Shown here one piece after another: positions 23,939 to 33,092 of a stretch of DNA of 64,000 nucleotides. The notes beneath the pieces are model-generated. The model saw nothing but the letters and a program-made list of their open reading frames with translations, was not told where the DNA came from and searched no databases. This stretch comes from Halomonas borealis. GTDB lineage: Bacteria; Pseudomonadota; Gammaproteobacteria; Pseudomonadales; Halomonadaceae. Position numbers and translations under genes: made by a program. The DNA lies in the NCBI RefSeq assembly GCF_004798905.1, contig NZ_SDMO01000003.1, positions 62,001 to 126,000 on the forward strand, read 5' to 3'. Within the stretch, counting starts at the first letter, position 1, and each line of letters begins with the position of its first letter.

Positions 23939-24601
23939 ATGAGCAAGCAGGTGGCGGTCATTCTGTCGGGGTGCGGTGTCGAGGATGGCTCGGAGATCTA
24001 CGAGACCACCCTGACCCTGTTGCGCCTGGACCAGCTGGGGATCGGTTATCGCTGCTTCGCCCCCGACATCGACCAGCACGATGTGGTCGATCATCGCCGC
24101 GGTGAGGCGGTCCGCGAGGAGCATCGCAACGTGCTGGTCGAGTCGGCGCGCCTGGCCCGCGGCGAGATCTCCCCGCTCGACGAGCTGGATGCCGTCGACT
24201 TCGACGCCGCCATCCTGCCCGGCGGCTTCGGCGCGGCCAAGAACCTCTCCAACTTCGCCGTGGCCGGTGCCGACATGGTGATCCACGAGGGGCTGGTGGA
24301 GGCCCTGGCCGAGTTTCACGAGGACCGTAAGCCGCTCGGCCTGATGTGCATCGCGCCGGTGATGGTGCCGCGCCTGCTGGGGCCGGGCATCGCCGTGACT
24401 ATCGGCCACGACCCCGGCGTGGCGGGCGCCATCAGCAGCATGGGCGGCCTGCACCGCAGCTGCGGCGTGGAAGACATCGTGGTCGACTTCGAGAACCGCG
24501 TGGTGACGACCCCGGCCTACATGCTTGCCACTCGCCTCGGCGAGGCGGCCACCGGTATCTTCAAGCTGGTGGATCGTATCGATGAAATGATGGATCTCTG
24601 A
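23939..24601 (+). CDS. elbB: ElbB/YhbL-type glyoxalase, DJ-1/PfpI superfamily
   Basis: ElbB belongs to the class I glutamine-amidotransferase-like DJ-1/PfpI superfamily; the E. coli protein has glyoxalase activity and was linked to isoprenoid synthesis. The 220-residue product carries VILSGCGVEDGSEI near the start, ILPGGFGAAKNLSNFA, and the nucleophile-elbow cysteine in LMCIAP. The ATG at 23939 is chosen because a strong GAGGAGAGG site precedes it and the N-terminus aligns with E. coli ElbB. It is a single-gene unit with its own promoter and terminator. Confidence 0.92.
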   Translation: MSKQVAVILSGCGVEDGSEIYETTLTLLRLDQLGIGYRCFAPDIDQHDVVDHRRGEAVREEHRNVLVESARLARGEISPLDELDAVDFDAAILPGGFGAAKNLSNFAVAGADMVIHEGLVEALAEFHEDRKPLGLMCIAPVMVPRLLGPGIAVTIGHDPGVAGAISSMGGLHRSCGVEDIVVDFENRVVTTPAYMLATRLGEAATGIFKLVDRIDEMMDL

Positions 24602-24664
24602 CCCGGGGTAGCCGGGTCAAGCGGTCAGAGCGACGCTTCGCGCCTGGACACGATAAGCCTGAAG

Positions 24665-24701
24665 AAGAACGCCGCCATGAGCTTGTCATGGCGGCGTTCT
24701 T
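24665..24701. terminator. Bidirectional terminator between elbB and tatC
   Basis: A perfect 16-bp stem (24665-24680 with 24686-24701) and 5-nt loop ends in AAGAA/TTCTT. It sits between two converging transcription units. Confidence 0.75.
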
Positions 24702-24712
24702 GATTCGCCTAG

Positions 24713-24733
24713 GCAGCTTGCAGCTTGCAGCTT
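24713..24733. repeat. Three tandem copies of heptamer GCAGCTT
   Basis: GCAGCTT occurs three times in a row, ending 3 bp from the tatC stop codon. Similar heptads flank the hslU 3' end at 30284-30314. Confidence 0.85.
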
Positions 24734-24736
24734 ACG

Positions 24737-25513
24737 TTACGGCTCGTCCTGTTCCGCGGCGTCCCGGTCGCGCTTGCGGCGCACCAGGCGGCCGAACAGC
24801 AGGCCGACCTCGTAGAGCAGGTACATCGGCACCGCCAGCAGGCTCTGGGACACCACGTCCGGCGGGGTCATCAGCATGCCGATGACGAAGCAACCGAGTA
24901 CCACGTAGGGGCGCTTCTTCGACAGGCTCTCCACGCTGGTCGCCCCGGAGAGGATCAGCAGGAAGGTGGCGATCGGGATCTCGAAGGCCACGCCGAAGGC
25001 GAAGAACAGCTTGAGCACGAAGTTGAGGTACTGGTTGATATCGGTCATCACCGCCACGTTCTCCGGCCCGGTCTGGGTGAAGAACTGGAACAGCAGCGGG
25101 AACACCGCATAGTAGGCGAAGGCAGCCCCGGCGTAGAACAACACCACGCTGGTGGCCAGCAGCGGCATCGCCAGGGTCTTCTCGTTGTCGTAGAGCCCCG
25201 GGGCGATGAAGGCCCAGGCCTGGTGCAGCACGAAGGGCACGGCGATGAACACCGCCACCACCAGGGTCAGCTTGAAGGGCGCCAAGAACGGCGAGGCCAC
25301 CTCGGTGGCGATCATCTGCGAGCCTTCCGGCAGCAGCGCCATCAGCGGCTCGGCGACGAAGGCATAGATGTCGTTGGCGAAGGCATAGAGGCCGAGGAAG
25401 ATCGCCAGGATGGCGATCACCGCACGCAGCAGCCGCGAGCGCAGCTCGACCAGATGCTCGATCAGCGGGGCCTGAGGCGGCTCGGTACCCTGGGGATCGT
25501 CGGTTTGGCTCAT
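24737..25513 (-). CDS. tatC: Sec-independent protein translocase TatC
   Basis: TatC is the multispanning receptor of the Tat pathway, which exports folded proteins with twin-arginine signals. The 258-residue protein has the cytoplasmic HLVELRSRL motif near the N-terminus and six predicted membrane segments, with a charged tail. Its start overlaps the tatB stop by 4 bp. It is the last gene of tatABC. Confidence 0.97.
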   Translation of the reverse strand: MSQTDDPQGTEPPQAPLIEHLVELRSRLLRAVIAILAIFLGLYAFANDIYAFVAEPLMALLPEGSQMIATEVASPFLAPFKLTLVVAVFIAVPFVLHQAWAFIAPGLYDNEKTLAMPLLATSVVLFYAGAAFAYYAVFPLLFQFFTQTGPENVAVMTDINQYLNFVLKLFFAFGVAFEIPIATFLLILSGATSVESLSKKRPYVVLGCFVIGMLMTPPDVVSQSLLAVPMYLLYEVGLLFGRLVRRKRDRDAAEQDEP

Positions 25514-25887
25514 CGGGAAGAGGCATCCTCGTGGGCGTCGGCGTCATCGGGCTGTCGGCGGGCCCGCAGGGCATCGTCGAGTCGCCGTTCCGGGGCAGGT
25601 TCGGTCGTTTCGCGGCGCTCGGCGTCGGTGCTCCCGGTGCCTTCGACGTCGCGCTTGACTCGGCCGATGCCTTCATCGAGCTTCTGCTGTTGCTCGTTGA
25701 GCTTCTGGCGCAGCTCTTCCGCCTCTAGCTGGGCGTTGATCTCGCGCTGCATGCCGGAGATGCTTCGCTTGATGCGTCCCAGCCACAGGCCGGCGGTGCG
25801 GGCGGCCTTGGGCAGGCGCTCGGGGCCCAGCACCAGCAGGCCGACCACGCCGATGAACAGGATTTCGAGAAAGCCGATATCGAACAT
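25510..25887 (-). CDS. tatB: Sec-independent protein translocase TatB
   Basis: TatB joins TatC to receive Tat substrates. The 125-residue protein has one N-terminal membrane segment (FDIGFLEILFIGVVGLLVLGPERLP, with the conserved Glu and Pro). An amphipathic helix and a long charged coiled tail follow. It starts 6 bp after tatA and overlaps tatC, in standard order. Confidence 0.95.
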   Translation of the reverse strand: MFDIGFLEILFIGVVGLLVLGPERLPKAARTAGLWLGRIKRSISGMQREINAQLEAEELRQKLNEQQQKLDEGIGRVKRDVEGTGSTDAERRETTEPAPERRLDDALRARRQPDDADAHEDASSR

Positions 25888-25893
25888 GGCGGC

Positions 25894-26148
25894 TTACTTG
25901 CGCTCTTCCGGTTCGTCGGCCTTGCGCTCGGCGTGAACGTCGTAGGTCCGTTCCTCGTCGTCGTGGCGCATCTGGGCCTGAGGCTGGTCGCTCTCGTCGT
26001 TCTTCTCGCCGTCGCCGATGGCCTTCTTGAAGCCCTTGACCGCGCCGCCCAGGTCGCCGCCGACGTTACGCAGCTTCTTGGTGCCGAAGATCAGGATGAT
26101 GATGCCGAGCACGATCAGGAGTTGCCAGATACTGATACCGCCTAACAT
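25894..26148 (-). CDS. tatA: Sec-independent protein translocase TatA
   Basis: TatA forms the transport element of the Tat system. The 84-residue protein has a short membrane helix ([21 protein letters not shown]), the FGTKKL hinge and an amphipathic helix ([14 protein letters not shown]), then a charged tail. It is the first tat gene and follows hisE by 44 bp. Confidence 0.96.
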   Translation of the reverse strand: MLGGISIWQLLIVLGIIILIFGTKKLRNVGGDLGGAVKGFKKAIGDGEKNDESDQPQAQMRHDDEERTYDVHAERKADEPEERK

Positions 26149-26192
26149 AGGGTGTCCCTCGGGTTGCTGCGCCGGAAACCGGCGTCGGTGGC

Positions 26193-26528
26193 TTATTGGG
26201 GCCGGGAGGCCTTCTCGTCGTGGCCGGAAAGGCCGAAGCGGCGATCCAGTTCGTCGAGGACCTCGCGATGACTCAGCCCCAGGTGCGACAGCATCACCAG
26301 GCTATGGAACCACAGATCGGTGGTCTCGGCGACCAGCGTCTGGCGTGCCGCCTCGTCGCCCTGCTCGGCGTCCTTGGCCGCGAGCAGCGTCTCGGTGGCT
26401 TCCTCGCCGACCTTCTCGAGTATCTTGTTCAGCCCCTTGTGATGCAAGCTGGCCACGTAGGAGTCGTCGGGGGCAGCCTGGCGGCGGCGGGCCAGGGCCG
26501 CGTCGAGACGGTCGAGAATATCGCTCAT
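26193..26528 (-). CDS. hisE: Phosphoribosyl-ATP pyrophosphatase HisE
   Basis: HisE hydrolyses phosphoribosyl-ATP to phosphoribosyl-AMP, the second step of histidine synthesis. The 111-residue all-helical protein has the MazG-like metal-binding pattern KVGEEATE and [11 protein letters not shown]. In pseudomonads hisI, encoding the next step, lies directly upstream of hisE in this same cluster. Here only 28 bp separate hisE from ubiB and hisI is absent. Confidence 0.93.
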   Translation of the reverse strand: MSDILDRLDAALARRRQAAPDDSYVASLHHKGLNKILEKVGEEATETLLAAKDAEQGDEAARQTLVAETTDLWFHSLVMLSHLGLSHREVLDELDRRFGLSGHDEKASRPQ

Positions 26529-26556
26529 GTGAGACGTTTCCGTTGCAATGGGTGAA

Positions 26557-28179
26557 TTAGTTCCAGGCCAGCAGCAGGGCGCCGATGGCCACCGCGCCGA
26601 GCACCGGCCAAGGCTGCCCGTCTGCCCATTGGACCAGTGGTTGCCAGGTGAGTGCCACCGCCACGATCACCAGCCCTAGACGAAGGCGGCGCTGACGCCT
26701 GCCCTGGCCGTCGAGGCGGCGCTGGATGGCGCCGATGGCTTCGCTCTGGCGGCGCTGCTGCTGGTGGCCGTGTTCGGCTCGGGCCAAGGCCTGATGGGCG
26801 AGCACCGGCAGCTCGGGGAGCTGGCGGGAGAGTTCGGGCGCCTGGCGTTTCATGGATTCCCAGAGCCCTCGGGTGCCGGCGCGCTCCTTCATCCACTGTT
26901 CCAGGAACGGCTTGGCGGTGCTCCAGAGGTCGAGGTCGGGGTACAGCTGCCGCCCCAGGCCTTCGATGTTGAGCAGGGTCTTCTGCAGCAGCACCAGCTG
27001 CGGCTGCACCTCCATGTTGAAGCGCCGGGCGGTCTGGAACAGCCCCAGCAGCACCTGACCGAAGGAGATGTCCTTGAGCGGCTTCTCGAGGATCGGCTCG
27101 CAGACGGTGCGCACCGCGGCGGCGAACTCGTTGGCCCGGGTGTCTTCGCCGACCCAGCCCGACTCGATGTGCAGCGCCGCCACCTCGTAGTAGTCCTGGT
27201 GGAAGAAGGCCAGCAGGTTGCGTGCCAGGTAGTCCTGATCCTCGCGGGTCAGGCTGCCGACGATGCCGCAGTCGATGGCGATGTACTGGGGGTTCCAGGG
27301 TGCCTCGCGGGATACGAAGATGTTGCCCGGGTGCATGTCGGCATGGAAGAAGTTGTCGCGGAAGACCTGGGTGAAGAAGATCTCCACGCCGCGCTCGGCG
27401 AGCTTCTTGAGATCCGTGCCCTGTGCCTGAAGGGCGGCGGTATCCGCCACCGGCACGCCATGGATGCGCTCCTGGACCATCACCCGCCGGCGGGTCAGCG
27501 ACCAGTGGATGGCCGGCACGAACAGCAGCGGTGAGCCCTTGAAGTTGCGTTTGAGCTGGGAGGTGTTGGCGGCCTCCTTGGTCAGGTCCAGTTCGTCGAA
27601 CAGCGTCGATTCGTAGTCGCGGACTACCTCCACCGGACGCAGCCGGCGGGCCTCGGGGATGCGCGCCAGCACGCCGGCGAGGCGATACATCAGCGCCATG
27701 TCCTGGCGCATGACGCGCTCGATGCCGGGGCGAATGATCTTGACCACTACCTGGTCGCCGTCGTGCAGCCGTGCGGCGTGGACCTGGGCCACCGAGGCCG
27801 AGGCCAGTGGCTCGTGGGAGAACTCGTCGAAGGCCTCGTCCAGCGACATGCCGAGCTCTTCCTCGACCAGCGCCTGGGCGAGATGGCCGGGGAAGGGCGG
27901 CACCTGGTCCTGGAGGCGCCGCAGCTCGTCGCCGATGTCATCGGCGAACAGGTCGCGGCGCGTCGACAGCACCTGGCCGAACTTGACGTAGATCGGCCCC
28001 AGGCTTTCCAGCGCCAGGCGTAGCCGTTCGCCGCGGGGGCGCGGGCCGATGGGCACCAGGCGCAGCGGCGACAAGGCCAGCAGGCCACGCAGCCACCAGG
28101 GCAGTCGCTCTTGGGGTATCAGCGTATCCAGGCGGTAGCGGGTGACCACCCAGGCGATGCGCGCGAGCCGCCGGATCAT
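26557..28179 (-). CDS. ubiB: Ubiquinone biosynthesis protein UbiB, ABC1/ADCK kinase-like
   Basis: UbiB is an atypical kinase-like ATPase needed for coenzyme Q synthesis, thought to help draw lipid intermediates from the membrane. The 540-residue protein has the family KxGQ region ([12 protein letters not shown]), the substitute nucleotide-binding segment and DMHPGNIF. It ends with two hydrophobic C-terminal membrane helices. It overlaps ubiJ by 4 bp, so ubiE, ubiJ and ubiB form one unit. Confidence 0.96.
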   Translation of the reverse strand: MIRRLARIAWVVTRYRLDTLIPQERLPWWLRGLLALSPLRLVPIGPRPRGERLRLALESLGPIYVKFGQVLSTRRDLFADDIGDELRRLQDQVPPFPGHLAQALVEEELGMSLDEAFDEFSHEPLASASVAQVHAARLHDGDQVVVKIIRPGIERVMRQDMALMYRLAGVLARIPEARRLRPVEVVRDYESTLFDELDLTKEAANTSQLKRNFKGSPLLFVPAIHWSLTRRRVMVQERIHGVPVADTAALQAQGTDLKKLAERGVEIFFTQVFRDNFFHADMHPGNIFVSREAPWNPQYIAIDCGIVGSLTREDQDYLARNLLAFFHQDYYEVAALHIESGWVGEDTRANEFAAAVRTVCEPILEKPLKDISFGQVLLGLFQTARRFNMEVQPQLVLLQKTLLNIEGLGRQLYPDLDLWSTAKPFLEQWMKERAGTRGLWESMKRQAPELSRQLPELPVLAHQALARAEHGHQQQRRQSEAIGAIQRRLDGQGRRQRRLRLGLVIVAVALTWQPLVQWADGQPWPVLGAVAIGALLLAWN

Positions 28180-28817
28180 GTGGGGTCTCCCTCCCGGGTC
28201 AGGCGTCGCCGCAGGCGTTCCAGCCGCGCCTCGAGGCGATCGGTGGCGACCTCAAGCTCGGTGAGATGGTCGCGCAGTCCCTCGAACTGGTGGCGGCCGG
28301 GCAGCCATCGAGCCTCCTCGAAGACGTACTCGGAGACGTCGGCACACAGTTCCTGGCGAGTGCGCAGGCCCCAGCGCCCGAGGTTGCGCATGCCCTCGGC
28401 GAGGCTGTGGGCGGGCACGTCGCCGAGCCAGCCGGCCAGTTCGCCCTCCCAGTCCAGGTCGAGGTCGAGCAGCAGGTCGCGAGTCGCCTCGAGCAGCGGG
28501 ATATGGCCGCGCACGACGAGCTTGCCCTGGAACATCAGCCGTTCCACCGAGGCACCGCCGAGCAGCTCGCCGAGGGTCTCGGGGTCGAGCTCGACGACGG
28601 CGTCGAAGGCGTCATCGGGCTCGTCGTCCGGGCGCAGCAGGTCCACGCCCTGGGCGTGGTAGGCCATGGCCAGGACCAGCGGGGAAGACTCGAGGCGTAC
28701 CAGCAGGCGCTGCCCGGCGAGTCTAGCCAGCCGGGCGGGTGCCGCGGGGTCGCGGGCGAGCAGGGCGTTGAGGCTGCGTTCGAGGCCGCCCAGCAGCAGG
28801 GTCGGTGTCAGCGCCAT
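28176..28817 (-). CDS. ubiJ: Ubiquinone biosynthesis accessory factor UbiJ
   Basis: UbiJ is a lipid-binding accessory factor that works with UbiK in the soluble complex making ubiquinone. The 213-residue protein carries an N-terminal SCP2-like domain and a C-terminal helical, charged region likely to form a coiled coil. A GAGGA ribosome site precedes the ATG. It lies between ubiE and ubiB as in other gammaproteobacteria. Confidence 0.9.
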   Translation of the reverse strand: MALTPTLLLGGLERSLNALLARDPAAPARLARLAGQRLLVRLESSPLVLAMAYHAQGVDLLRPDDEPDDAFDAVVELDPETLGELLGGASVERLMFQGKLVVRGHIPLLEATRDLLLDLDLDWEGELAGWLGDVPAHSLAEGMRNLGRWGLRTRQELCADVSEYVFEEARWLPGRHQFEGLRDHLTELEVATDRLEARLERLRRRLTREGDPT

Positions 28818-28824
28818 CTTATCC

Positions 28825-29580
28825 TCACAGCTTGATGCCGCGGTGCAGGGCGACGATGCCGCCGGTGAGGTCGGTGTACTCGACGCGCTCCAGGCCGGCG
28901 TCTTCCATCATGCCCTTCAGGGTGTCCTGATCGGGGTGCATGCGGATCGACTCGGTGAGATAGCGATAACTGTCACCGTCGCCGGCCACCAGCTCGCCCA
29001 TGCGCGGCAGCAGCCGGAAGGAGTATTGATCATAGGCCTGGCTCAGCAGCGCATTGTTGGGTTTGGAGAATTCCAGCACCAGCAGTCGGCCGCCGGGCTT
29101 GAGCACCCGGGCCATGGAGCGCAGGGCGGCATCCTTGTCGGTGACGTTGCGCAGCCCGAAGGCGATGGTGATGCAGTCGAAGCTGTTGTCGGGGAAGGGC
29201 AGGGTCTCGGCGTTGGCCTGGACGTACTCGACGTTGCCGCCGACGCCCCGGTCGAGCAGCTTGTCGCGCCCGACCCGCAGCATGGATTCGTTGATGTCGG
29301 CCAGCACCACGCGCCCCCGGGGACCGACCAGCCGCGAGAACTTCAGCGTCAGGTCGCCGGTGCCACCGGCGATGTCGAGTACGCTGTGTCCGGGGCGGAC
29401 GCCGGCGCGCTCGATGGTCAGGCGCTTCCAGACCCGGTGGATGCCGAACGACATCAGGTCGTTCATCACGTCGTAGCGGGCGGCCACGGAATGGAAGACG
29501 TCGGCCACGCGGGAGGCCTTCTCGTCGACCGGGACTTCCTGATAGCCGAAATGCGTGGTGCGCTTGTCGCTGGGGGTCAT
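28825..29580 (-). CDS. ubiE: Ubiquinone/menaquinone C-methyltransferase UbiE
   Basis: UbiE methylates the quinone ring using S-adenosylmethionine. The 251-residue protein has motif [11 protein letters not shown], the following ADINESML, and the family marks FGYQEVP near the start and [15 protein letters not shown] candidate promoter lies about 70 bp upstream, so ubiE likely heads the ubiEJB-hisE-tatABC unit. Confidence 0.97.
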   Translation of the reverse strand: MTPSDKRTTHFGYQEVPVDEKASRVADVFHSVAARYDVMNDLMSFGIHRVWKRLTIERAGVRPGHSVLDIAGGTGDLTLKFSRLVGPRGRVVLADINESMLRVGRDKLLDRGVGGNVEYVQANAETLPFPDNSFDCITIAFGLRNVTDKDAALRSMARVLKPGGRLLVLEFSKPNNALLSQAYDQYSFRLLPRMGELVAGDGDSYRYLTESIRMHPDQDTLKGMMEDAGLERVEYTDLTGGIVALHRGIKL

Positions 29581-29648
29581 GCGGAGGAGGCTCCCGAGTC
29601 AGCTGCACAAAGAGGGGCGAGGCTCGGCGGCCCCGCGGGATGTGGCGC

Positions 29649-29678
29649 ATTGTAGCGCCCCCCAGGGCCGCTTGTCTT
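29649..29678 (-). promoter_or_regulatory. Candidate ubiE promoter
   Basis: Reading leftward, AAGACA (29678-29673) and TACAAT (29654-29649) are 18 bp apart, upstream of ubiE. Confidence 0.5.
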
Positions 29679-29770
29679 GAAGGCGGAAAGAGGCGCCTTG
29701 CCGGGAGTTCATGTCGCCGCTGAGGCGGGAAACGAAAGGTCGGCGAGCGCAGGCACGTTTCTGATAAGGG

Positions 29771-30154
29771 CTATAGCTGCTTGATCTCGATGCCCAACGG
29801 CTCCCTGGTGGCGCCGGCCTCTTCCAGGCGCCGCAGGTAGTCGGCCCAGTTGGCCGCCTGATGCTCGATCAGCTCGTGCAGGTACTCCCAGCTGAAGAGG
29901 CCGCTGTCGTGGCCGTCGTCGAAGTGCAGCTTGAGCGCGTAGCGGCCGGTGCGGGTGATGTTAGCCAGGCCGACATGCCGCTTGCCGACCTGCAGGGTCT
30001 GCTGGCCGCGGCCGTGGCCGCGTACCTCGGCCGAGGGTGAGAAGACTCGCAGGTACTCCACCGATAGGCGGTGGCTCTCGCCGCCTGGGTAGGTCAGCTC
30101 CAGTTCACGGGCCTGCTGGTGGTAGTGCACGCGGGTGGGGATGGGGGCGGACAT
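29771..30154 (-). CDS. DUF971 protein (gamma-butyrobetaine hydroxylase-like N-terminal domain)
   Basis: The 127-residue protein is a single DUF971 domain, related to the N-terminal domain of gamma-butyrobetaine hydroxylase and to proteins fused to iron-sulfur carriers. Visible marks are the YLRVFSPSAEVRGHG region and FDDGHDSGLFSWEYLHEL. The ATG at 30154 is chosen because GGAGG lies 5 bp upstream; the GTG at 30160 overlaps that site. Its function is not established. It sits alone between ubiE and hslU, as in pseudomonads. Confidence 0.85.
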   Translation of the reverse strand: MSAPIPTRVHYHQQARELELTYPGGESHRLSVEYLRVFSPSAEVRGHGRGQQTLQVGKRHVGLANITRTGRYALKLHFDDGHDSGLFSWEYLHELIEHQAANWADYLRRLEEAGATREPLGIEIKQL

Positions 30155-30184
30155 AAGCACCTCCGGTGCCGGGCTTCGCCCGGA

Positions 30185-30212
30185 GCTTCAGGCTGTCAGC
30201 GTTAAGCCATAA
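30185..30212. repeat. Four degenerate GC-led heptads
   Basis: GCTTCAG, GCTGTCA, GCGTTAA and GCCATAA follow each other in exact 7-bp register. They face a matching heptad run at 30284-30314 across a hairpin. Confidence 0.5.
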
Positions 30213-30242
30213 GCGGCCTTCAGCCAGCCCCGCATGTCGTGA

Positions 30243-30277
30243 GGTAGCGCAGTGCCACTTGCCGGCACTGCGCTACC
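30243..30277 (-). terminator. Probable hslU terminator hairpin
   Basis: A perfect 14-bp stem (30243-30256 with 30264-30277) and 7-nt loop lies about 45 bp past the hslU stop. No T-run follows. Confidence 0.55.
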
Positions 30278-30283
30278 GAAGGG

Positions 30284-30314
30284 GCTTATCGCTTAAGGCT
30301 TAAGGCTTAAGGCT
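30284..30314. repeat. Heptamer tandem repeat next to hslU stop
   Basis: GCTTATC is followed by three exact copies of GCTTAAG (30291-30311) and GCT. The run ends 5 bp before the hslU stop codon. Confidence 0.85.
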
Positions 30315-30319
30315 GGGGG

Positions 30320-31642
30320 TTAGAGAATATACCGCGACAGGTCCTCGTCCATCGCCAGCTCGCCGAGCTGGGAGTCGACATAGGCGGCGTCGATGGTCAG
30401 CGGGTTGCCCAGGTCGCTGCCCTGGTAGGAAGCCTCCTCGAGCAGGCGTTCCATGACCGTGTGCAGGCGCCGCGCGCCGATGTTCTCGGTGCCTTCGTTG
30501 ACCTTCCAGGCGATCTCGGCGATGCGTGCGATGCCGTCTTCGGTGAAGGTCACGTTCAGGCCCTCGGTGGCCATCAGCGCCTCGTACTGGCGCGTCAGCG
30601 CCGCGGAGGGCTCGGTGAGGATGCGCTTGAAGTCGTCCGGCGTCAGGGCGTTGAGCTCGACGCGAATCGGCAGGCGACCCTGCAGCTCGGGGATCAGATC
30701 CGACGGGCGTGCCAGATGGAAGGCGCCGGAGGCGATGAACAGGATGTGGTCGGTCTTCACCATGCCGTATTTGGTGGAGACGGTGGAGCCTTCGATCAGC
30801 GGCAACAGGTCGCGTTGAACGCCCTCGCGGGAGACCTCGCCGCCGCTGGACTGGCCGTTGCCCTTGGCGACCTTGTCGAGCTCGTCGAGGAACACGATGC
30901 CGTGCTGTTCGACGGATTCGATGGCGCGCTGCTTGATGTCGTCCTCGTTGACCAGCTTGGCGGCTTCCTCGTCGCGCAGCAGCGCGAAGGCATCCCCGAC
31001 GGCCACCCGGCGGCTCTCGGTCTTCTGCTTGCCCATGCTGGAGAACATGTTCTGCAGTTGGCTGGTCATCTCTTCCATGCCCGGCGGGGTGGTGATGTCC
31101 ATGCCCTGGCCCTGGGGCGTGACCTCGATGTCGATCTCCTTGTCATCGAGCTGCCCTTCACGGAGCTTCTTGCGGAACGACTGACGGGTGGCGTTCTCGG
31201 TGCGCGGTTCGTTCTCCTGACCACGGGGCGGCGGCAGCAGGGCGTCGAGGATGCGGTCCTCGGCGGCGTTTTCGGCACGATGGCCGACCTCTTCCTTGGC
31301 CTGCTCGCGGACCAGCTTGATGGCGGCCTCGGTGAGGTCGCGGATGATCGACTCGACGTCGCGGCCCACGTAGCCCACCTCGGTGAACTTGGTGGCCTCG
31401 ATCTTGATGAAGGGCGCACGGGCCAGCTTGGCCAGGCGGCGGGCGATCTCGGTCTTGCCCACGCCGGTGGGGCCGATCATCAGGATGTTCTTGGGGGTGA
31501 CTTCCTGACGCAGCTCGTCATCGAGCTGCATGCGGCGCCAGCGATTGCGCAGCGCCACGGCCACGGCGCGCTTGGCGTCCTGCTGGCCGATGATGAACTG
31601 GTCCAGGGCGTGGACGATCTCGCGCGGGGTCATCTGGGTCAT
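30320..31642 (-). CDS. hslU: ATP-dependent protease ATPase subunit HslU
   Basis: HslU is the AAA+ unfoldase of the HslVU protease. The 440-residue protein starts [20 protein letters not shown]. It has Walker A GPTGVGKT at residues 57-64, the pore motif GYVGRD, the inserted I-domain with acidic charge, and Walker B VFLDELDK. It ends with the RYIL tail that inserts into HslV. It starts 2 bp after hslV. Confidence 0.98.
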   Translation of the reverse strand: MTQMTPREIVHALDQFIIGQQDAKRAVAVALRNRWRRMQLDDELRQEVTPKNILMIGPTGVGKTEIARRLAKLARAPFIKIEATKFTEVGYVGRDVESIIRDLTEAAIKLVREQAKEEVGHRAENAAEDRILDALLPPPRGQENEPRTENATRQSFRKKLREGQLDDKEIDIEVTPQGQGMDITTPPGMEEMTSQLQNMFSSMGKQKTESRRVAVGDAFALLRDEEAAKLVNEDDIKQRAIESVEQHGIVFLDELDKVAKGNGQSSGGEVSREGVQRDLLPLIEGSTVSTKYGMVKTDHILFIASGAFHLARPSDLIPELQGRLPIRVELNALTPDDFKRILTEPSAALTRQYEALMATEGLNVTFTEDGIARIAEIAWKVNEGTENIGARRLHTVMERLLEEASYQGSDLGNPLTIDAAYVDSQLGELAMDEDLSRYIL

Positions 31643-31644
31643 GA

Positions 31645-32163
31645 TCAGAGCTCTTCCAGCGTGACGTTGTGGTTGGTGAACACGCAGATGTCGCCGGCGA
31701 TCTCCAGCGATTTCTCGGTGATCTCGCGGGGCGCAAGCTCGGTGTTGTCGAGCAGGGCGCGAGCCGCGGACAGGGCGAAGTTACCGCCGGAGCCGATGGC
31801 GATGATGCCGCGCTCGGGCTCCACCACATCGCCGTTGCCGGTGATGATCAGCGAGGCGTTCTTGTCGGCCACGGCCAGAAGCGCCTCGAGGCGGCGCAGG
31901 GCGCGGTCGGTGCGCCATTCCTTGGCCAGCTCTACGGCGGCCTTGGTCAGGTGGCCCTGATACTTCTCGAGCTGCGCCTCGAAACGCTCGAAGAGCGTGA
32001 AGGCGTCGGCGGTGCCACCCGCGAAACCGGCCAGTACCTGGCCGCGGTAGAGGCGACGCACCTTGCTGGCGTTGCCCTTCATCACGGTGTTGCCTAGCGA
32101 CACCTGGCCATCGCCGGCGAGCGCCACCTGGTCGCCGCGACGCACGGAAACGATCGTGGTCAT
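31645..32163 (-). CDS. hslV: ATP-dependent protease peptidase subunit HslV
   Basis: HslV is the proteasome-like peptidase whose N-terminal threonine, exposed after removal of Met1, is the nucleophile. The 172-residue protein starts [20 protein letters not shown] and carries [14 protein letters not shown]. The ATG at 32163 is preceded by AAGGAG; the longer open frame upstream to 32316 would bury the catalytic Thr2 and is rejected. No clear heat-shock promoter is visible upstream. Confidence 0.98.
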   Translation of the reverse strand: MTTIVSVRRGDQVALAGDGQVSLGNTVMKGNASKVRRLYRGQVLAGFAGGTADAFTLFERFEAQLEKYQGHLTKAAVELAKEWRTDRALRRLEALLAVADKNASLIITGNGDVVEPERGIIAIGSGGNFALSAARALLDNTELAPREITEKSLEIAGDICVFTNHNVTLEEL

Positions 32164-32288
32164 GGAGGGGACTCCTTGTGGGAGCGTTCGGCTCCCGATG
32201 ACTTTGGAATGGTTGAACGAAGGGCGGGGGCGGAATGGCGGTGTTGCGTGGCACTCCACTCGCCGGGTTCGTGCAAGCGATTCCCCAG

Positions 32289-32311
32289 CGGCGCCGCGAA
32301 GGGCGGCGCCG
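32289..32311 (-). terminator. Hairpin after the SPOR-domain gene
   Basis: A 9-bp GC stem (32289-32297 with 32303-32311) with a 5-nt loop lies about 55 bp past the stop. It lacks a T-run. Confidence 0.4.
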
Positions 32312-32366
32312 TGCATGAGCTTCTGGGGAGGTGTGGGCGCCAGGCCCGGAATTCAAGCGCGGCGCA

Positions 32367-33089
32367 TCACTGCAGCTGAATGAGCAGCGGTTCGATGCCT
32401 TGGGTGGACATCAGGTCGCGGGCACGAGACAGCTCGCCGCGGTCCTGGTAGGGGCCGACCTGAACACGGTGCCAGGTGGTGCCGTCGCCGGTCTGTACGT
32501 CGCTGACCTGGGCCAGCAGGCCGAAGTCCTTGAGGCGGCCGGCGAGTTCCTGGGCATCGCCGGTCTGGCGGAACGAGGCCGCCTGCAGCACGTAGCGCTT
32601 GCCGTCCTCGGCGCGCTGTGTCGTGTCTTCGTCCGGCGCGCTGTTGGCGGCGATCACCTGGGCGATGGGGTCGTCGGCGGCGGATGAGTCGGCATCGCTG
32701 TCCGCGTCGTCGGTGTCATCCTGGGCGGGGCGTGGAGGCGGCGTCGCGGTGGAGGATGACGCCTGCTCGCCGGGGGCGATCACCTCGGACTCCGGCAGCA
32801 GCGTGTAGAACTCGAAGGTCGGCATCGGCGGCTCGTCGGGGGGCGCCTTGCCACCCGTCGAGTCGGCCTGCTGTGAGGTCTCGCCGCTCGGCAGTGGCAG
32901 CGGCGAGGTCGCACTGTCCTGCCAGGGCGCGGTGCCATGCTGGTGCTGCGAGATCAAAAAGCCGGCGATCAGGCCGGCCAGCCCCCATAGCCAGCCCGGC
33001 ACGCCGCGCCGCGGCGCGGCCTTGGCGGGGCGTCGTTGGTTATTGGTGGCGCCCTGTTTGCGGTTGGCGGCGGGCTTGCGGCTGGCCAT
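32367..33089 (-). CDS. FtsN-like SPOR-domain membrane protein
   Basis: The 240-residue protein has a basic cytoplasmic start, one membrane segment (GWLWGLAGLIAGFLISQ, about residues 32-48) and a long acidic, Pro/Ser-rich periplasmic linker. A C-terminal SPOR domain follows (YVLQAASFRQTGDAQELAGRL to the end), which binds denuded septal peptidoglycan. The FEFYTLLPESEV segment in the linker is typical of the FtsN-like proteins encoded between argS and hslV in pseudomonads. Role in cell division is likely but inferred. It begins 3 bp after argS. Confidence 0.85.
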   Translation of the reverse strand: MASRKPAANRKQGATNNQRRPAKAAPRRGVPGWLWGLAGLIAGFLISQHQHGTAPWQDSATSPLPLPSGETSQQADSTGGKAPPDEPPMPTFEFYTLLPESEVIAPGEQASSSTATPPPRPAQDDTDDADSDADSSAADDPIAQVIAANSAPDEDTTQRAEDGKRYVLQAASFRQTGDAQELAGRLKDFGLLAQVSDVQTGDGTTWHRVQVGPYQDRGELSRARDLMSTQGIEPLLIQLQ

Positions 33090-33092
33090 GGC

